A DNA stretch of 64,000 bases, from positions 1 to 64,000 of the forward strand of contig NZ_SKBU01000011.1 of the NCBI RefSeq assembly GCF_004337705.1. Reading direction: 5' to 3'. The translations under genes were made by a program, and so were the position numbers. Shown here piece after piece: positions 59,395 through 64,000 of the stretch. This stretch comes from Rubrobacter taiwanensis. GTDB taxonomy: Bacteria; Actinomycetota; Rubrobacteria; Rubrobacterales; Rubrobacteraceae. The notes below the pieces were generated by a model. That model was not told the origin of the DNA and made no database searches. It worked only from the letters and a program-made list of their open reading frames with translations. Positions within the stretch are counted from its first letter, which is position 1. Each line of letters opens with the position of its first letter.

Positions 59395-59453
59395 GCAGCC
59401 TCTGCCCGGCGGGTTGCGCGTGAGGTAGGAAACCTGACGAGCGAAGGAGGCTG
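59395..59453 (+). promoter_or_regulatory. Expression platform sequestering the metX ribosome binding site
   Basis: CAGCCTC (59396-59402) is complementary to GAGGCTG (59447-59453), which overlaps the GAAGGAGG ribosome binding bases (59443-59450). No U-run terminator follows the aptamer, so control is probably at translation initiation. The ribosome binding site is 17 bases from the ATG, which is long. Confidence 0.55.
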
Positions 59454-59467
59454 TATTACTACCGAGT

Positions 59468-61925
<2,458 letters not shown>

Positions 61926-61932
61926 TTAGAGA

Positions 61933-63165
61933 GTGAGCGAAGCACCCCTGGTGATGAAGTTCGGGGGCACCTCGGTCGGCGGCGGCGCAGAGTTCGTCCG
62001 CGCCGCCCAGATAGCCGCCGGGGCTGCCGAGTCTGGACCCGTAGCCGCCGTCGTCTCCGCGATGTCGGGGACCACCGACGCCCTGCTCGGGATGACCGCC
62101 CGAACTTCGACCGCCACCACCGGGGGTGTTCTGGACCGGCACCTCGCCGCTGCCCGGCACGCGGTCTCCGGCCGTTTCCTGCCGCAGGTGGAATCCTGGC
62201 TGCGCGAGCTCGCCGCCCGGCTGGACCGGACGCTCCGCAGCCCGAACGGCAGCGCCGCGGCCCACCGGGACGCGGTGGCCGGTTTCGGGGAGCGCTTCTC
62301 GGCGGCGGTGCTGGCGGGTGCGCTCTGCTCGCTCGGTGTGCCCGCCCGCGTGGCCGACGACCCCATAGCCACCGACGCGAGCTTCGGCGGGGCCGCCGTA
62401 GACGCCGCCGCCACCCGGCGGCGCGCGGCCCGGTGCGTGTGGCCCGTGCTGGACGGCGGGGCGGTGGCCGTCGTCCCCGGCTACGTAGGCCGGGCTCCGG
62501 ACGGGTCTATCACGACGCTCGGGCGCGGAGGCTCGGACCTCTCGGCCACCGCGCTCGGCCGGGCGCTGGGCTCGCGGGAGGTCTGGATCCTGACGGACGT
62601 GAGCGGCGTGTTCGATGCCGACCCGGATCTGGTGCCGGAGGCCGCGCCGGTCTCCGGGCTCTCCTACCGGGAGGCCGCCGCCTTCGCCCGGCTCGGGGCG
62701 AAGGTTCTGCACCCCAAGACGATGCAGCCGGCGGCGGCCTCCGGCATGGAGATCTTGGTGAAGAACACCTTCGACCTCGGAGCCCCCGGCACGCGTATCT
62801 CGGCCCGCGAGGGAGCGCCGGGAGTACGGTGCATCGGGCTGCGGCGCGGCCTGAGCCTGGAGCGGCTGCCCGCCGCCGGCTCCCGGAGCGTCTTCTGCGT
62901 CCTGGGGGCGGACTCCGGCAGCGTGCGCGCGCTGGTCGAGGCTCCGGACGGCGGCGTGGCGGTGGTGGCCGGCATCGGGGCTCCGGCCGACGGGGATCTC
63001 CTCTGTGGCATCCGCGCGCTGGAGGCCGCCGGCATACATCCGCTGTGGGCGGGGAGCACGACCGCCGGCCTCACGTTCGCCGTCCCCGACGGGGCGGCGG
63101 TGGAGGCCGTGCGGGTACTGCACCGGGAACTGGTCCGGGCCTGTCTCGTGGAGGAGGTAGCATGA
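61933..63165 (+). CDS. Aspartokinase
   Basis: A 410-residue aspartate kinase that starts the aspartate pathway by phosphorylating aspartate. The kinase core shows LVMKFGGTSVGGGAEFVRAA, VPGYVGRAPDGSITTLGRGG and SDLSATALGRALG, and the substrate region FGERFSAAVLAGAL. C-terminal ACT domains follow (about residues 295-400), giving likely feedback control by threonine, lysine or methionine; which cannot be told. GTG 61933 is 7 bases after metY. Its stop overlaps the hom start (ATGA). Its place under a SAM riboswitch suggests a methionine-dedicated isozyme. Confidence 0.88.
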   Translation: MSEAPLVMKFGGTSVGGGAEFVRAAQIAAGAAESGPVAAVVSAMSGTTDALLGMTARTSTATTGGVLDRHLAAARHAVSGRFLPQVESWLRELAARLDRTLRSPNGSAAAHRDAVAGFGERFSAAVLAGALCSLGVPARVADDPIATDASFGGAAVDAAATRRRAARCVWPVLDGGAVAVVPGYVGRAPDGSITTLGRGGSDLSATALGRALGSREVWILTDVSGVFDADPDLVPEAAPVSGLSYREAAAFARLGAKVLHPKTMQPAAASGMEILVKNTFDLGAPGTRISAREGAPGVRCIGLRRGLSLERLPAAGSRSVFCVLGADSGSVRALVEAPDGGVAVVAGIGAPADGDLLCGIRALEAAGIHPLWAGSTTAGLTFAVPDGAAVEAVRVLHRELVRACLVEEVA

Positions 63166-64000
63166 AGCGGGTCGAGATCGTCCAGATAGGGGTCGGCAAC
63201 GTCGGACGGGCGGTGGCCCGCATGGTGCTGAAAGAGCGGGGGAACTGGCTGGAGCGCTGGGATCTGGACGTGCGCTACCGCGCCGTGGCGGACAGGAGCG
63301 GCGCGCTCGGCGGCGAGGAGCTGCTGGAGGAGGCTCTGGATCTCAAGGAGCGCGGGGGCAAGCTCGCCGGGCTCGGTGTCGAGCCCCTGAGGTATGTGAT
63401 CTCCGAGCCGCCGGAGTACGGCGTCCGGCGGGTGGTGCTGGACCTGGCGGTCAACGGCGCGCCGTACCCGCTGGATCTTCAGGCCGCGATGGGCGGCGCC
63501 GGGCTCGTGCTCTCCAACAAGGGTCCGCTCTCGCGCAGCTACCGGGAGTACCGGGCGCTCACCGCATCCGCCGGGGAGGGGCTCCGCTACGAGGCTACCG
63601 TCGGGGCCGGGCTGCCGGTCATCTCCACCCTGCAGAGCCTCCTGCGCAGCGGGGACGATGTGTACGAGATCCTGGCCTCCCCCAGCGGCACGCTCGGGTT
63701 CATCCTGAGCGCGGTGGAGCGGGGCAGCTCCTTCTCCGGAGCCGTGAGGGAGGCCGTGGAGCGCCACTACGCCGAGCCCGATCCGCGCGACGACCTCTCC
63801 GGTCTGGACGTGGCCCGCAAGGCGCTCATCCTCGCCCGCGCGCTGGGCCGCAGCCTGGAGCCGGAGGATGTGCCGTTTGAGTCGCTCGTCCCCGAACACC
63901 TGGTGGAGGTCTCCACGCAGGAGTTCCTGCAGCGCCTGGAAGAGGCCGACGAGGCGTTCGCCGGGCGCGTGCAGGCCGCCGGAAGCCGCGGCAACGTGCT
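63162..64000 (+). CDS. hom: Homoserine dehydrogenase (5' part, cut by window end)
   Basis: The first about 279 residues of an NAD(P)H-dependent homoserine dehydrogenase, which makes homoserine for MetX. The Rossmann motif is VQIGVGNVGRAVARMVLKE (about residues 7-25). Substrate and catalytic segments are VLSNKGPLSRSY, YEATVGAGLPVISTLQSLL, SGTLGFILSAVE and the signature DDLSGLDVARKALILARALG. The 3' end lies beyond base 64000. Its ATG overlaps the aspartokinase TGA. Confidence 0.9.
   Translation, partial: MKRVEIVQIGVGNVGRAVARMVLKERGNWLERWDLDVRYRAVADRSGALGGEELLEEALDLKERGGKLAGLGVEPLRYVISEPPEYGVRRVVLDLAVNGAPYPLDLQAAMGGAGLVLSNKGPLSRSYREYRALTASAGEGLRYEATVGAGLPVISTLQSLLRSGDDVYEILASPSGTLGFILSAVERGSSFSGAVREAVERHYAEPDPRDDLSGLDVARKALILARALGRSLEPEDVPFESLVPEHLVEVSTQEFLQRLEEADEAFAGRVQAAGSRGNV

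Overview
The window is high-G+C bacterial chromosome with dense gene packing, many GTG and TTG starts, and frequent ATGA/GTGA stop-start overlaps. The gene mix suggests a deep-branching actinobacterium of the Rubrobacter type: an Mrp antiporter, TatA, Trk potassium uptake, a PAC2 protein, a Bacillota-like GlpP glycerol antiterminator, a type III polyketide synthase and SAM-I riboswitch control of methionine genes. The genus is inferred from gene content and is not proven. I see no rRNA, tRNA, CRISPR array, insertion sequence or prophage; this is ordinary chromosomal backbone with several metabolic modules.

Layout. 1-2756 (minus): an Mrp/Mnh Na+/H+ antiporter operon (E-F-G-DUF4040-B-C-D, the last cut by the window edge), with a promoter and a long leader upstream. 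2990-10240: a GT4 glycosyltransferase, an odd one-Cys redoxin, a large FAD/Fe-S D-2-hydroxyacid dehydrogenase divergent from a coiled-coil protein, a tatA/SRPBCC/zincin operon, and a small HTH-like protein. 10237-15075: a frameshifted NarL-type regulator, rarA, and a three-part fusion (acyl-AMP ligase, ACP, PlsC acyltransferase). 15084-24444: an ion and envelope block, with MgtE-like permease, duplicated PhoU-RCK protein, membrane glycosyltransferase and DedA on the minus strand, diverging from trkA and two trkH paralogues. 24421-28047: a TetR regulator facing a quinone and aromatic module (WrbA, maleylacetate-reductase-like dehydrogenase, two-domain ring-cleaving dioxygenase).

28083-35044 is a glycerol and dihydroxyacetone operon: glpP, glpK, dhaK, glpF, dhaL, dhaM, glpD, with a clear -35/-10 promoter and a structured leader before glpK. 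35149-41581: a neurotransmitter:sodium symporter family transporter with a 44-residue small subunit, a BASS transporter, a ferritin-like protein, a tandem universal stress protein and a penicillin acylase. 41652-49273: amidohydrolase and asparaginase, a methyltransferase, DUF1499, PAC2, then a minus operon fabF, pfpI, larE, DUF456. 49390-52088: a small membrane protein, nitroreductase, type III polyketide synthase and isoprenylcysteine-methyltransferase-like enzyme, likely making O-methylated aliphatic polyketides. 52145-58194: serS facing a four-gene two-component operon. 58466-64000: a TSUP exporter, then a SAM-I riboswitch controlling metX, metY, aspartokinase and homoserine dehydrogenase (cut by the end).

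The most interesting non-coding signal is promoter architecture. At many stand-alone or divergent genes lacking a Shine-Dalgarno sequence, a -10 hexamer (TATAAT, TACAAT, TATACT or similar) sits 6-8 bases before the start codon, which predicts leaderless mRNAs. Two promoters use the perfect palindrome ATTATAAT, which is a -10 element on both strands. Several convergent gene pairs overlap at or past their stop codons with no room for a terminator.
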